Source: Flagellimonas meishanensis (GTDB lineage: Bacteria; Bacteroidota; Bacteroidia; Flavobacteriales; Flavobacteriaceae). From it: DNA of 64,000 nucleotides. The DNA lies in contig NZ_JAINVW010000002.1 in assembly GCF_019880545.1 (NCBI RefSeq), positions 1 through 64,000 of the forward strand, read 5' to 3'. Under the pieces are notes generated by a model, which had not been told where the DNA came from, ran no database searches, and worked only from the letters and a program-made list of their open reading frames with translations. Below, piece by piece: positions 53,589-62,304 of the stretch; the stretch's first letter is position 1; each line of letters begins with the position of its first letter. Made by a program: the position numbers and the translations under genes.

Positions 53589-55424
53589 ATGAGATCTACT
53601 TTTTTAATCGCGCTGTTGTTCTACAGCATTTCGTTTTTTGGTCAAATTGAAAAAGTGGAGCCACCCTTTTGGTGGAGTGGTATGCACAATCCCTTACTTG
53701 AAATTATGGTTTATGGCAAGGATATTGGCAGTTATGATGTCACCATCAAGGAGGGAGTAACCCTATCCGGAATCATCAAAACAGAGAATCCAAATTATGT
53801 GTTTATTACTGTGGATACCAAGAAAATGCCTGCAAAAAAGTTTGACATCGAGTTTTCCAAAGATGGCCGGGTCGCTTTCTCCCAGCCGTATGAGCTTAAA
53901 GAACGTAGGGATAATTCAGCCTTAAGAAAGGGGTACGATTCCAGTGATGTGATCTACCTCATCATGCCTGATAGATTCGCGAACGGAAATCCAGAAAATG
54001 ATTCCCATCCAGACCTGAAGGAAAAGGCGGACAGAGGTTTTGATGGTGGCCGTCATGGTGGGGATATTCAAGGCATTATCGACCATTTGGACTACATAAA
54101 AGATTTGGGGGCCACCGCCATTTGGAGTACTCCGCTGCTGGAGGATAATGACGAACGCTATTCATACCACACCTATGCGCAAAGTGATGTCTACCGAATC
54201 GACCCTCGGTTCGGCACCAACGATGACTACAAACGCCTGGCCGATGAAATGCACGAAAGGGATATGAAGTTGATAATGGATTATGTGACCAACCATTGGG
54301 GCATTGAGCATTGGATGATGAAAGACCTGCCTACATACAATTGGATCAATCAATGGCCGGGATATCTAAATACTTCGTATCGTATGACCACCCAGTATGA
54401 TCCAAATGCTTCCGAAGCAGATTACAAGCATTGTATGGATGGATGGTTTGTACGCTCCATGCCCGATTTGAACCAAAAAAATCCCTTAATGCTCAACTAC
54501 TTGATCCAAAATGCTATTTGGTGGATTGAATTTGCAGATTTGGATGGATTTCGTGTGGATACCTACTCTTATAATGACAAAGAGGGTATTGCAAAATGGA
54601 CCAAAGCCATAATGGATGAATATCCCAATTTCAACATTGTTGGTGAGGTGTGGCTACACGACCAGGCACAGATTGCCTACTGGCAGAAAGACAGTGCCAT
54701 AGGGGCGTTACAAAGCTATAACACCCATTGTCCAAGTGTCATGGACTTTACCCTTCACGACGCGATTATGGAAGTGTTCCACGAACAAGAGGCCAGACGG
54801 GACAAAGGAGTTGTCAAAATCTACGAAAATATGGTCAACGACTTTTTGTATCCCGATATCAACAATATCATGGTCTTTGCCGAAAACCATGACACACCGC
54901 GAATCAATGAAATCTACCCCAATTTCGAGGATTATCGATTGGTGATGACCCTTTTGGCCACCATAAGGGGTATCCCCCAAATTTATTACGGCACCGAAAT
55001 TGGAATGAAGGGCAAGAAAGAAGTAGGTGATGGCGATATCCGGAGGGACTTTCCCGGCGGATGGCCCAAGGATAAAAACAACGCCTTTACAGAATCAGGA
55101 CGTACCGACCAGCAAAAAGCCTATTTCGATTTTACAAAAAAGGTTCTTAACTGGAGGAAGGACAAAGAGGTGATCCATACTGGAAAGACGATGCAGTTCG
55201 TTCCAATGGACAATGTTTACGTTTTCTTCCGATACAATGATGGCAAAAGGGTGATGGTCATACTAAATAACAGCTCAAAGCCCCAAGAACTTGAACTATC
55301 TCGGTTTCAAGAAATGCTTGGAGGATATGGTCAAGGTCTTGAAGTGATTTCGAACAAAAAAATCTCCTTGGAAGGTACACTGGAAGTCCCAGGCAAATCG
55401 CCTATGATTATCGAAATTCTATGA
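53589..55424 (+). CDS. SusA-like GH13 neopullulanase/cyclomaltodextrinase
   Basis: Exported (probably periplasmic) enzyme of 611 residues with signal peptide MRSTFLIALLFYSISFFGQ and no lipid Cys. An N-terminal cyclomaltodextrinase-type beta-sandwich (about 20-105, PPFWWSGMHNPLLEIMVYG) leads into the GH13 barrel: LIMDYVTNH (region I), DGFRVDTYSY with nucleophile D324, NIVGEVWLH with acid/base E353 and VFAENHDTPRI with the third catalytic Asp. RFANGNPENDSH is a calcium-binding loop. It would degrade malto-oligosaccharides after SusCD import. Co-directional with the LacI gene, and the last gene on the plus side of the locus. Confidence 0.92.
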   Translation: MRSTFLIALLFYSISFFGQIEKVEPPFWWSGMHNPLLEIMVYGKDIGSYDVTIKEGVTLSGIIKTENPNYVFITVDTKKMPAKKFDIEFSKDGRVAFSQPYELKERRDNSALRKGYDSSDVIYLIMPDRFANGNPENDSHPDLKEKADRGFDGGRHGGDIQGIIDHLDYIKDLGATAIWSTPLLEDNDERYSYHTYAQSDVYRIDPRFGTNDDYKRLADEMHERDMKLIMDYVTNHWGIEHWMMKDLPTYNWINQWPGYLNTSYRMTTQYDPNASEADYKHCMDGWFVRSMPDLNQKNPLMLNYLIQNAIWWIEFADLDGFRVDTYSYNDKEGIAKWTKAIMDEYPNFNIVGEVWLHDQAQIAYWQKDSAIGALQSYNTHCPSVMDFTLHDAIMEVFHEQEARRDKGVVKIYENMVNDFLYPDINNIMVFAENHDTPRINEIYPNFEDYRLVMTLLATIRGIPQIYYGTEIGMKGKKEVGDGDIRRDFPGGWPKDKNNAFTESGRTDQQKAYFDFTKKVLNWRKDKEVIHTGKTMQFVPMDNVYVFFRYNDGKRVMVILNNSSKPQELELSRFQEMLGGYGQGLEVISNKKISLEGTLEVPGKSPMIIEIL

Positions 55425-55575
55425 TAGTATATCCAGTTTGGTAAAGTCAATCCGTTTTTTAATGTTATAATTTTCCAACTTATATAATGCCAATCTTGTC
55501 CGGTTGACGGCATTGTAATGTCACGTGCCATACGGTCATTACCACCCTTATTTTTTTTGTTGATGGTTGACATAT

Positions 55576-55602
55576 AAAAAAAAAGCCCCTTATAAGGGGC
55601 TT
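55576..55602 (-). terminator. Rho-independent terminator of the DinB-like gene
   Basis: AAGCCCCTTATAAGGGGCTT is a perfect 20-base palindrome. On the minus strand it is followed by nine T residues. It lies seven bases after the DinB-like stop. Confidence 0.88.
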
Positions 55603-55608
55603 AAAATA

Positions 55609-56133
55609 CTATTGTGCAGCGCTCCAGGGAGGTACCACCCCATTGGAACGTGCATAGGCAATCAATTGGCCTTTGTGTTCTCCATTGTGCTCCATGATGA
55701 TAAGCAAACCGGAAAGTTGGTTGAACTTACCGAATCCGAAGTCCACTTCTTCATCAAAATTTTCAGATTCCACCATTTCGATTTTGTCAAGGACAAATGC
55801 ATTTGATTTTTTAAGTGCTGCAACAATGTTCTCTTTTCCGGTTACCTTGCCCAAATTCATCATGTCCACATCATCAGGAGGTGCAAAACCCAATTTGGAG
55901 GCCAAATAGTAGTTGGCCCCTGCGATGTGCATCAATGCCTCGCCCACAGAGTTCACTCCTTCCATGGGTCTCCAATCATATTGTTCTTCCGAGAAAGCTT
56001 CTGCTAGTTGAAGTACCTGGCCCTGATTGTAGGCAAGCATGCCTTTTATGGACGAGGTAACGGTGTTGCCTTCCTCTTGGCAGAAGGCCAGAAGAGCGGT
56101 AAAGCTTAAAAATAGGGTTGTCAATTTTTTCAT
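55609..56133 (-). CDS. Exported DinB-fold protein
   Basis: A 174-residue protein with signal peptide MKKLTTLFLSFTALLAFCQ and a four-helix DinB/YfiT-type domain. Three histidines that form the metal site of the fold appear present: one in GEALMHIAGANYYLA and two in IIMEHNGEHKGQLIAYAR. Most DinB proteins are cytoplasmic; this one is predicted to be periplasmic. The enzymatic role is unknown (relatives include thiol-dependent transferases). The upstream in-frame ATG at 56163 lies inside a perfect palindrome and gives a poor signal peptide, so ATG 56133 was chosen. Transcribed alone. Confidence 0.85.
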   Translation of the reverse strand: MKKLTTLFLSFTALLAFCQEEGNTVTSSIKGMLAYNQGQVLQLAEAFSEEQYDWRPMEGVNSVGEALMHIAGANYYLASKLGFAPPDDVDMMNLGKVTGKENIVAALKKSNAFVLDKIEMVESENFDEEVDFGFGKFNQLSGLLIIMEHNGEHKGQLIAYARSNGVVPPWSAAQ

Positions 56134-56148
56134 TTTGCCATAGTTTAT

Positions 56149-56163
56149 TTGAATCAGATTCAA
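56149..56163. promoter_or_regulatory. Perfect palindrome upstream of the DinB-like gene
   Basis: TTGAATC-A-GATTCAA is a perfect 7+1+7 dyad 15 bases before the ATG. The location suits an operator; the regulator is unknown. Confidence 0.45.
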
Positions 56164-56242
56164 TGTACTAAATATATTCAGTTTTCCATGCTAAACACGG
56201 TACTTAAATTAATCTAAAGCCCTATGAAACGTAAACTTTGGA

Positions 56243-57871
56243 TTATCCCAAAAACGGATAGCGATAATCTTCAGGAGTAACAAAGGTCTCTTTGATGAGT
56301 CTAGGTGATACCCAACGCAACAAGTTCTGTGCGGAACCAGCCTTGTCGTTGGTTCCCGAAGCCCTCGCCCCGCCAAAGGGTTGCTGGCCAACCACGGCTC
56401 CAGTGGGTTTATCATTCACATAAAAGTTCCCGGCACAGTTTTGCAGTGCCTTCGTAGCTTCTTCAATGGCATAGCGGTCTGTGGACAACACGGCTCCTGT
56501 GAGCGCATATTCAGAAGTGCCGTCAACCAATTTCAATGTAGCGGACCAATCCTTATCTTCATAAATATAAACCGTGACCACGGGACCAAAAAGTTCGGTA
56601 CACATGGTTGTGTACTTAGGGTCTTGGGTCAAAATTACCGTCGGTTCTATAAAATAACCTACAGACTTGTCGTAACCACCTCCTGCAATAATTTCAGCAT
56701 TTTTGTCCGCTTTGGCTTGGTCAATATATTTGGCCAGTTTATCAAATGATCCTTCATGGATTACTGCGGTAATAAAGTTGCTCATATCCGCTGGAGATCC
56801 AGGTTTGTTGAAGGAGGCAATATCCTTTTTCACCAATTCCAAAACCTCATTGGCGATGGATTTAGGAAGATAGACCCTTGATGCCGCACTGCATTTTTGA
56901 CCTTGCAATTCAAATGCGCCCCGAATGATGGCTGTTGATACTTGTTTTGGTTTGGCCGACGGATGGGCGATTATAAAATCTTTGCCTCCAGTTTCGCCTA
57001 CTATCCTGGGATAGGTTTTATAGGTATGGATGTTGGTCCCGATTTGTTTCCAAAGTTCTTTGAACACAAAGGTGGAACCCGTAAAATGAAGTCCAGAGAA
57101 ATCGGGGCTGGAAAGTACGGTATCGGTGATCATTACAGGGTCTCCAAAAACCACATTGATGACCCCGTCAGGCAGTCCAGCTTCCTTAAAAACATCTATA
57201 ATGACCTTTGCGGAAAAAACTTGACTGTCACTGGGTTTCCATAGGACCACATTGCCCATCATGGCTGCGCTGGCCGGCAGGTTTCCTGCAATGGCGGTAA
57301 AATTGAACGGGGTTATGGCATATACAAAACCTTCCAAAGGACGATATTCCACCCTGTTCCAAATGCCTTCTGAAGATTCAGGTTGTTCACCATAGATCTG
57401 CGACATGAACTCCACATTGAAACGCAAAAAATCGATAAGTTCGCAGGCGGCATCTATCTCTGCCTGATGGATGGTCTTGGATTGGGCCATCATGGTGGCC
57501 GCATTTATTTTGGCCCTGTACGGGCCGGCCAACAGTTCGGCAGCTTTCAAAAAGATGGCCGCACGCTGCTCCCATGGAAGATTGGCCCATGCATCCCTGC
57601 TTTCCAAACCATTGGTAATAGCTTCCTCAACATGCTTTTTTTCGGCCAAATGGTAATGACCTACCACATGCTTGTGCTCATGGGGAGGCGACATCGGCCT
57701 GGTATTCCCAGTCTTTATTTCTTTTGATCCAATATAGAGAGGGACCTCAACGTTTCCATTGTAGTAGGTATTATATTGATTGAGGACTTCTTCCCGCTCT
57801 GGAGAGCCGGGAGCATAACTCTTTACGGGTTCGTTATATGCTGTTGGAACTTGAAAAAAACCGTTTCCCAT
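56243..57871 (-). CDS. pruA: 1-pyrroline-5-carboxylate (L-glutamate gamma-semialdehyde) dehydrogenase
   Basis: NAD-dependent enzyme of 542 residues for the last step of proline (and arginine) degradation, forming glutamate. The catalytic Cys is in ELQGQKCSAASRVYLP and the general-base Glu in RIVGETGGKDFIIAHP. NAD-binding and other ALDH segments are FNFTAIAGNLPASAAMMGN, VVLWKPSDSQVFSA and GLHFTGSTFVFKEL. The length and the N-terminal extension (PTAYNEPVKSYAPGSPER) match the monofunctional P5CDH type. A perfect -7 element lies 32 bases upstream of the ATG. Confidence 0.94.
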   Translation of the reverse strand: MGNGFFQVPTAYNEPVKSYAPGSPEREEVLNQYNTYYNGNVEVPLYIGSKEIKTGNTRPMSPPHEHKHVVGHYHLAEKKHVEEAITNGLESRDAWANLPWEQRAAIFLKAAELLAGPYRAKINAATMMAQSKTIHQAEIDAACELIDFLRFNVEFMSQIYGEQPESSEGIWNRVEYRPLEGFVYAITPFNFTAIAGNLPASAAMMGNVVLWKPSDSQVFSAKVIIDVFKEAGLPDGVINVVFGDPVMITDTVLSSPDFSGLHFTGSTFVFKELWKQIGTNIHTYKTYPRIVGETGGKDFIIAHPSAKPKQVSTAIIRGAFELQGQKCSAASRVYLPKSIANEVLELVKKDIASFNKPGSPADMSNFITAVIHEGSFDKLAKYIDQAKADKNAEIIAGGGYDKSVGYFIEPTVILTQDPKYTTMCTELFGPVVTVYIYEDKDWSATLKLVDGTSEYALTGAVLSTDRYAIEEATKALQNCAGNFYVNDKPTGAVVGQQPFGGARASGTNDKAGSAQNLLRWVSPRLIKETFVTPEDYRYPFLG

Positions 57872-57902
57872 GATGCTTTTTTTAGGGTGTTAAAAATTCC
57901 AT

Positions 57903-57910
57903 CAAAGGTA
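57903..57910 (-). promoter_or_regulatory. -7 promoter element of pruA
   Basis: The minus strand reads TACCTTTG (perfect TAnnTTTG), with a predicted start near 57898 and a leader of about 27 bases. Confidence 0.5.
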
Positions 57911-57944
57911 ATGAATCGCAAAAGGAATAGAAAAAGATCTTTGA

Positions 57945-58331
57945 TCAGTTTATTGCAAAAGGTGCGGCAAACTTAAAAGTGGGTATGTCCACTTCAAACT
58001 CTTCGGATGTTGTGAAGTTTACCATATGGTAATGGCCCTGCATGGCCCCAATTGGTGACGCCAACAGGCAACCCGAACTATAGGTGTGCGACTTACCTGG
58101 TTTGATCACGGGTTTTTTACCGATGACACCCTCGCCGTCTATGGTCTCCATTTCCTTGAGGGCATCAAAAATATCCCAATGTCTGGCAATCAACTGAACG
58201 GTATCCTTGCTCAGGTTTTCTATGGTGATGTTGTACCCAAAGGCATAGTGCATCTTATAGTTTTTGAAAAAAGTGCCTTCAAAAGTGGTTTGGACCGATA
58301 CTTTGATTCCTTTGGTGACTTGTGTGAACAT
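57945..58331 (-). CDS. apaG: ApaG domain protein
   Basis: A 128-residue beta-sandwich protein with the ApaG signature: FGYNITIENLSKDTVQLIARHWDI (split at RHWDI), the GEGVIGKKPVIKPGKSHTYSSG loop, and GAMQGHYHMV. ApaG proteins are linked by genetics to Co2+/Mg2+ sensitivity in enterobacteria, but their molecular role is not established. It starts three bases after the DUF3667 gene ends, so the two are probably one transcript with the T9SS plug gene upstream. Confidence 0.92.
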   Translation of the reverse strand: MFTQVTKGIKVSVQTTFEGTFFKNYKMHYAFGYNITIENLSKDTVQLIARHWDIFDALKEMETIDGEGVIGKKPVIKPGKSHTYSSGCLLASPIGAMQGHYHMVNFTTSEEFEVDIPTFKFAAPFAIN

Positions 58332-58334
58332 AGA

Positions 58335-59528
58335 TCAATAGGTAAAAATGCTCCCAGTGAACAAAGCGATTACGGCAAACAGTGCCAAAACGCTGAACAT
58401 TGTGTTCAAAAAGAGGTATTTCAAAATTGTTTTAAATCTTCCCTGTCCATAAAATTTCCGCATGGCCTTATACAGATATATCCCAAAAATAATTAAAAAA
58501 ATACCTGCACTTGACTTATCGAAAATAGTGTCTATGATTAGGCTAAGGATGAGCAAGATAAATAATAATGACTGGTTGTGGAAACTAAATATAAGATGAT
58601 CGGTGTAGGTATATTTTTTTCTGATGTAGACCAGCCAAATGAACACCGCAAAGACCGGTAAAAAGAAAAATATAACAAAAGGCAGCTTGGAAATTGTTGA
58701 ATTGATGAATGAACCGGGCTCCCGGACCACCTTGACTATACTGCTGGCCAAATTGAAGGCCATTTTGTCGTTCTGGTTATCGGGAACGCCATATTTTGTA
58801 TTGGCCTGCCCAAAGTCTTCAAGGTTGTCGTGCCTGATCATGTTGGTGAAGAATTCAATCTTATTGCCAAGGCCCGCAAATCCTTTTTCGTCCTTTATGG
58901 ACTCATAATAGGACTTGGGCTCGGCAAGCATAATGGAATCCTTGTTGGGATCATCGCTTCCAAAATTCAGCAGGCCCAAAGAATCCAGTTCATGAATTCC
59001 TTCGTTTATTTCCGCGGTGTTCACATGGGCTGAATCCAATTTGGCCAAAACCTTATCGGTTCCTTGCTTTATCTTGGCACTGTCCGCAAGTATTTTGTTG
59101 TTCCAAAGATCGACGCGGATACGATCATTCCCTGTTTTTTGGTCATATTCCTTGGCCAATCGGTCCAGATTATCAAATTGGTTGTTATAAGTGACCATCA
59201 AAAAATATAGAAAGGCCAGACTCAACAGGAATCGGAAAGGGTTGGTATAGGAAATACGCTTTCCCTCAATATAGTCCTTGGTTATCCTGCCCGGCCTCAG
59301 AAGGAGGGCGTACAGAGTTTTCAAAAGCTTGGAGTCGTAATTGATCAAGCTGGATAGGAATTCATCAAAAAAAACCTTAAGTGTAAGTTTTTTGGTGCTA
59401 TTGGCTTGTGAACAATTGGGACAATACTTGTCGCTCATATCCAAAATATGCCCACAATTGAGGCATTCGGTCCCCCGGAACTTGAGTTCATACCTTCCTT
59501 TGGATATCAAACCAGTTTTTTTGGCCAC
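58335..59528 (-). CDS. DUF3667 membrane protein with zinc ribbon
   Basis: A 397-residue membrane protein of unknown function. The N-terminus holds a CxxC zinc ribbon (ECLNCGHILDMSDKYCPNCSQ: split CLNCGH and CPNCSQ), followed by the DUF3667 core LTLKVFFDEFLSSLINYDSK and RPGRITKDYIEGKRISYTNPFRF. Helices follow at about residues 85-105 and in the last 120 residues. A long charged region rich in Asp/Lys (about 110-240) lies between them. No ATG is available before the zinc ribbon, so the start is taken as GTG (GTG GCC AAG AAA), unusual for this window. It sits 26 bases after the T9SS plug gene. Confidence 0.8.
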   Translation of the reverse strand: MAKKTGLISKGRYELKFRGTECLNCGHILDMSDKYCPNCSQANSTKKLTLKVFFDEFLSSLINYDSKLLKTLYALLLRPGRITKDYIEGKRISYTNPFRFLLSLAFLYFLMVTYNNQFDNLDRLAKEYDQKTGNDRIRVDLWNNKILADSAKIKQGTDKVLAKLDSAHVNTAEINEGIHELDSLGLLNFGSDDPNKDSIMLAEPKSYYESIKDEKGFAGLGNKIEFFTNMIRHDNLEDFGQANTKYGVPDNQNDKMAFNLASSIVKVVREPGSFINSTISKLPFVIFFFLPVFAVFIWLVYIRKKYTYTDHLIFSFHNQSLLFILLILSLIIDTIFDKSSAGIFLIIFGIYLYKAMRKFYGQGRFKTILKYLFLNTMFSVLALFAVIALFTGSIFTY

Positions 59529-59554
59529 CGGGATAAGATTTTCCTTAAATATAG

Positions 59555-60799
59555 TTAATTGCTGATGTTTCTGGAATTCACCGATCCAATTCCGATGATA
59601 CTGTCGTACAATTCACCAAAATCCCGATAATAGACCAAAATCAGGTAATTGTTTTCGGTGAAATGGAAATTCCCGCTCACATAATTCATGTCCACAGTGC
59701 CATCGGAACGCTCCACTACGTACTTATAATTGTAAAAACCTTGCTTTATGGGAAGGCTGAGTTCAAAGTTTCCGCTTTCGGGATTAAATGCCATTTTGTT
59801 TTCCTCGCCCAAATCATAGTTGTTGAATTTTCCGATGACGTACACATTGTCCAGACCAATTTCGTTGGAATAAGGTAGGCCAAAATGCACCTGGGAATAT
59901 TCGGCCTCCCGCGAAACATCCTCTCCTTGCAAGGTCCGCACTACAAAATCGCCATTTATATCGGGAAAATAGGTATAGGGCTGGTCGTATCGGTATTGGT
60001 TTGGAAACAGATAATGATGGTACAAGTCCTTGAACTCAATTTTGGAAATTGCGAATGTAGGGGACCGCAGGTCCTTGGTGTCAAAGTTCAAAAATTCGTT
60101 CCCGCCATAAAAACTTGTCTCCTGGTCGTAGCGGTAAACCAATTCTGTGCCAATGGTAAACTGTGGCTGAATGTCGTAAAGGGCGGTGGGCCAAAAATGG
60201 TTTTGTAAGATGGCCACCTTGATTTCCTTTTTTGGATTTATGACCGGAAATGCTGCAGTATTTATATTGAACTGTACCACCTGTTTCTCATTCAAGAAAT
60301 CAAAATCACGTGATCTTCTGACCGCACCACCGACCGTGACCAAATTTCGATAGACCACAAAACGCCGTGAGAACTGAAGTTCTCCGTAATAATTGTAAAT
60401 CTCCAGCACATAGTTCCCGCTCACTTTCAACCTGATATTTTCATTGGGGATGGTCAACCTATAATTGGAATAGGGCTGTAGGGTATTGTAACTGTTTTCG
60501 TAGTTGATGATCCGTTGGTTGTCCATGCCAACCAAATATTGCGACTTCAAAAGCTGAGATGGCGTCCAATCATAATCGCAATGAACAATTTTGTAGTAGT
60601 AGTCCTGTTCACTGGCGGTCAGGTCATCGAACTCTAGGGTAATGGCCTCCCTCAACTCTACGACCGGGAACTGGTCCTCCGTCGGTCCTTTAAAGATAAC
60701 CGTCTTTATGTGGGTAGGGGGATTGACCTCTTCCTGTACCTGGGCAAAAATGCCGGAAACAAAAAAGAACAACCACATTTGTTTGATCAAAAAACGCAT
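59555..60799 (-). CDS. Type IX secretion system plug protein (DUF5103)
   Basis: Exported protein of 414 residues with signal peptide ending GIFAQ. It matches the DUF5103/T9SS plug family: the first domain begins IKTVIFKGPTEDQFPVVEL and contains YYYKIVHCDYDWTPSQLLKSQYL; the second holds YDQPYTYFPDINGDFVV and a C-terminal Ig/carbohydrate-binding-like segment (NVYVIGKFNNYDLGEENKM). In the F. johnsoniae T9SS structure the plug protein seals the SprA translocon pore. The assignment comes from remembered family motifs. Together with PorT it shows that this organism has a type IX secretion system. Confidence 0.85.
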   Translation of the reverse strand: MRFLIKQMWLFFFVSGIFAQVQEEVNPPTHIKTVIFKGPTEDQFPVVELREAITLEFDDLTASEQDYYYKIVHCDYDWTPSQLLKSQYLVGMDNQRIINYENSYNTLQPYSNYRLTIPNENIRLKVSGNYVLEIYNYYGELQFSRRFVVYRNLVTVGGAVRRSRDFDFLNEKQVVQFNINTAAFPVINPKKEIKVAILQNHFWPTALYDIQPQFTIGTELVYRYDQETSFYGGNEFLNFDTKDLRSPTFAISKIEFKDLYHHYLFPNQYRYDQPYTYFPDINGDFVVRTLQGEDVSREAEYSQVHFGLPYSNEIGLDNVYVIGKFNNYDLGEENKMAFNPESGNFELSLPIKQGFYNYKYVVERSDGTVDMNYVSGNFHFTENNYLILVYYRDFGELYDSIIGIGSVNSRNISN

Positions 60800-60909
60800 T
60801 TAGGGCCAAATTTGGAGGTAAAGGTAAACAAAAAGTGTGCCCTTAAAATTTGACTCGATGTAATTCCAATTTTAATGGACAATAATTATGAAAACAATCC
60901 TTTAAGTGC

Positions 60910-60917
60910 TAAATTTG
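60910..60917 (+). promoter_or_regulatory. -7 promoter element of the nqr operon
   Basis: TAAATTTG, a perfect TAnnTTTG. The predicted start near 60922 gives a leader of about 29 bases before the nqrA ATG. No -33 TTTG lies at the usual distance. Confidence 0.5.
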
Positions 60918-60950
60918 CGGCAATTTCGATAACAAAAGGTCTACAACAAT

Positions 60951-62303
60951 ATGTCCAAAGACATCCGGATTAAAAAGGGGTTGAACATCAATCTCGTAGG
61001 GGCAGCAGAACAGACTACTTCCAAAGCCGTTTCTAGCAACACATACGCCCTAAACCTAAACGATTTTCACGGGATTACACCTAAAATGTTGGTCAAGGAG
61101 GGAGAAGAGGTAAAAGCAGGGGAACCCTTGTTTTATGATAAGACAAAGCAGGATATGCATTTTGTTTCTCCCGTTAGTGGAGAGCTGGTTGAGATTGTAC
61201 GTGGTGCCAGAAGGCGCATCCTTACATTGAAGATCTTGGCGGACAAAGAGCAGGATTACATGATCCACAAAGTGCCCGACCTGGATACCGCCGATGCAGA
61301 GGAGTTGAAGACCTATCTGTTGCAAACTGGTGGATGGCCCTTTATAAAGCAGCGTCCTTACGATGTTATTGCCGATCCCGATGCAACACCCAAAGCCATA
61401 TTCATCTCCGGTTACACCACGGCTCCTTTGGCAGCGGAATTGGATTATGTATTGGATGGCAAACGACAGGAATTGCAGGCTGCTGTAACAGCTCTTTCTC
61501 GGTTCACACCGGGAAAAATTCACGTTTCGGTGGGCAAAAAGGGTGATTCTGTATTGGAACGAATGAAGGGCGTAGAGCTTCACAAAGTTTCTGGACCCCA
61601 TCCGGCCGGATTGGTGGGCACCCAGATCAATAAAATAGATCCCATCAACAAAGGTGAGGTCGTTTGGACCATCACACCACAGGATTTGGTCATCTTGGGC
61701 GAGCTATTGTTGACAGGTAAATTCAATGCGGAGCGCATTGTGGCCTTGGCTGGATCTGTGATCAAGAATCCGAAATACTACATCACCAAAATTGGAGCTG
61801 AGATATCCACATTTCTTTATGCCAGTGGCGTAAAAGAAGAAAAATTCAGGTTGATAAACGGTGATGTGCTTACAGGTTCACGCACGAACACAGAAGGGTT
61901 CCTTGGATTTTACAACAACACGGTGACAGCAATCCCGGAAGGGGACGATTATGAGTTTTTCGGATGGAACAAACCTGTTTTTGACAAGATATCCCCGACA
62001 AGGGCATTGACCTTTTCATGGTTACAGCCCAAAAAGAAGTACGATTTGGATACCAATACCAATGGCGAGCATAGGGCATTTGTGGTCACTGGTCTATACG
62101 AAGAGGTGTTTCCAATGGATATTTATCCCTTACAATTGTTAAAGGCATGTATGGTAAAAGACTTGGATGAAATGGAACAATTGGGGCTGTACGAAGTGGC
62201 ACCCGAGGATTTCTCGCTTACCGAGTTCGTCTGTATCTCAAAACAACCGCACCAACAGATAATCAGGGAAGGATTGGATCTAATGCAAAAAGAATTAGGA
62301 TAA
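60951..62303 (+). CDS. nqrA: Na+-translocating NADH:quinone reductase subunit A
   Basis: Cytoplasmic-side subunit of the Nqr sodium pump, 450 residues, the typical length. The N-terminus DIRIKKGLNINLVG and the lipoyl/RnfC-like barrel (GITPKMLVKEGEEVKAGEPLF; HFVSPVSGELVEIVRGARR) are diagnostic, as is SGPHPAGLVGTQINKIDPIN. It binds quinone in the complex. First gene of the nqrABC... operon, which runs off the right edge of the window. Confidence 0.96.
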   Translation: MSKDIRIKKGLNINLVGAAEQTTSKAVSSNTYALNLNDFHGITPKMLVKEGEEVKAGEPLFYDKTKQDMHFVSPVSGELVEIVRGARRRILTLKILADKEQDYMIHKVPDLDTADAEELKTYLLQTGGWPFIKQRPYDVIADPDATPKAIFISGYTTAPLAAELDYVLDGKRQELQAAVTALSRFTPGKIHVSVGKKGDSVLERMKGVELHKVSGPHPAGLVGTQINKIDPINKGEVVWTITPQDLVILGELLLTGKFNAERIVALAGSVIKNPKYYITKIGAEISTFLYASGVKEEKFRLINGDVLTGSRTNTEGFLGFYNNTVTAIPEGDDYEFFGWNKPVFDKISPTRALTFSWLQPKKKYDLDTNTNGEHRAFVVTGLYEEVFPMDIYPLQLLKACMVKDLDEMEQLGLYEVAPEDFSLTEFVCISKQPHQQIIREGLDLMQKELG

Positions 62304-62304
62304 T

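Noticed and set aside
60800-60950. A riboswitch or structured leader upstream of the nqr operon
   Set aside because: The predicted leader is only about 29 bases and no conserved fold could be recognised.
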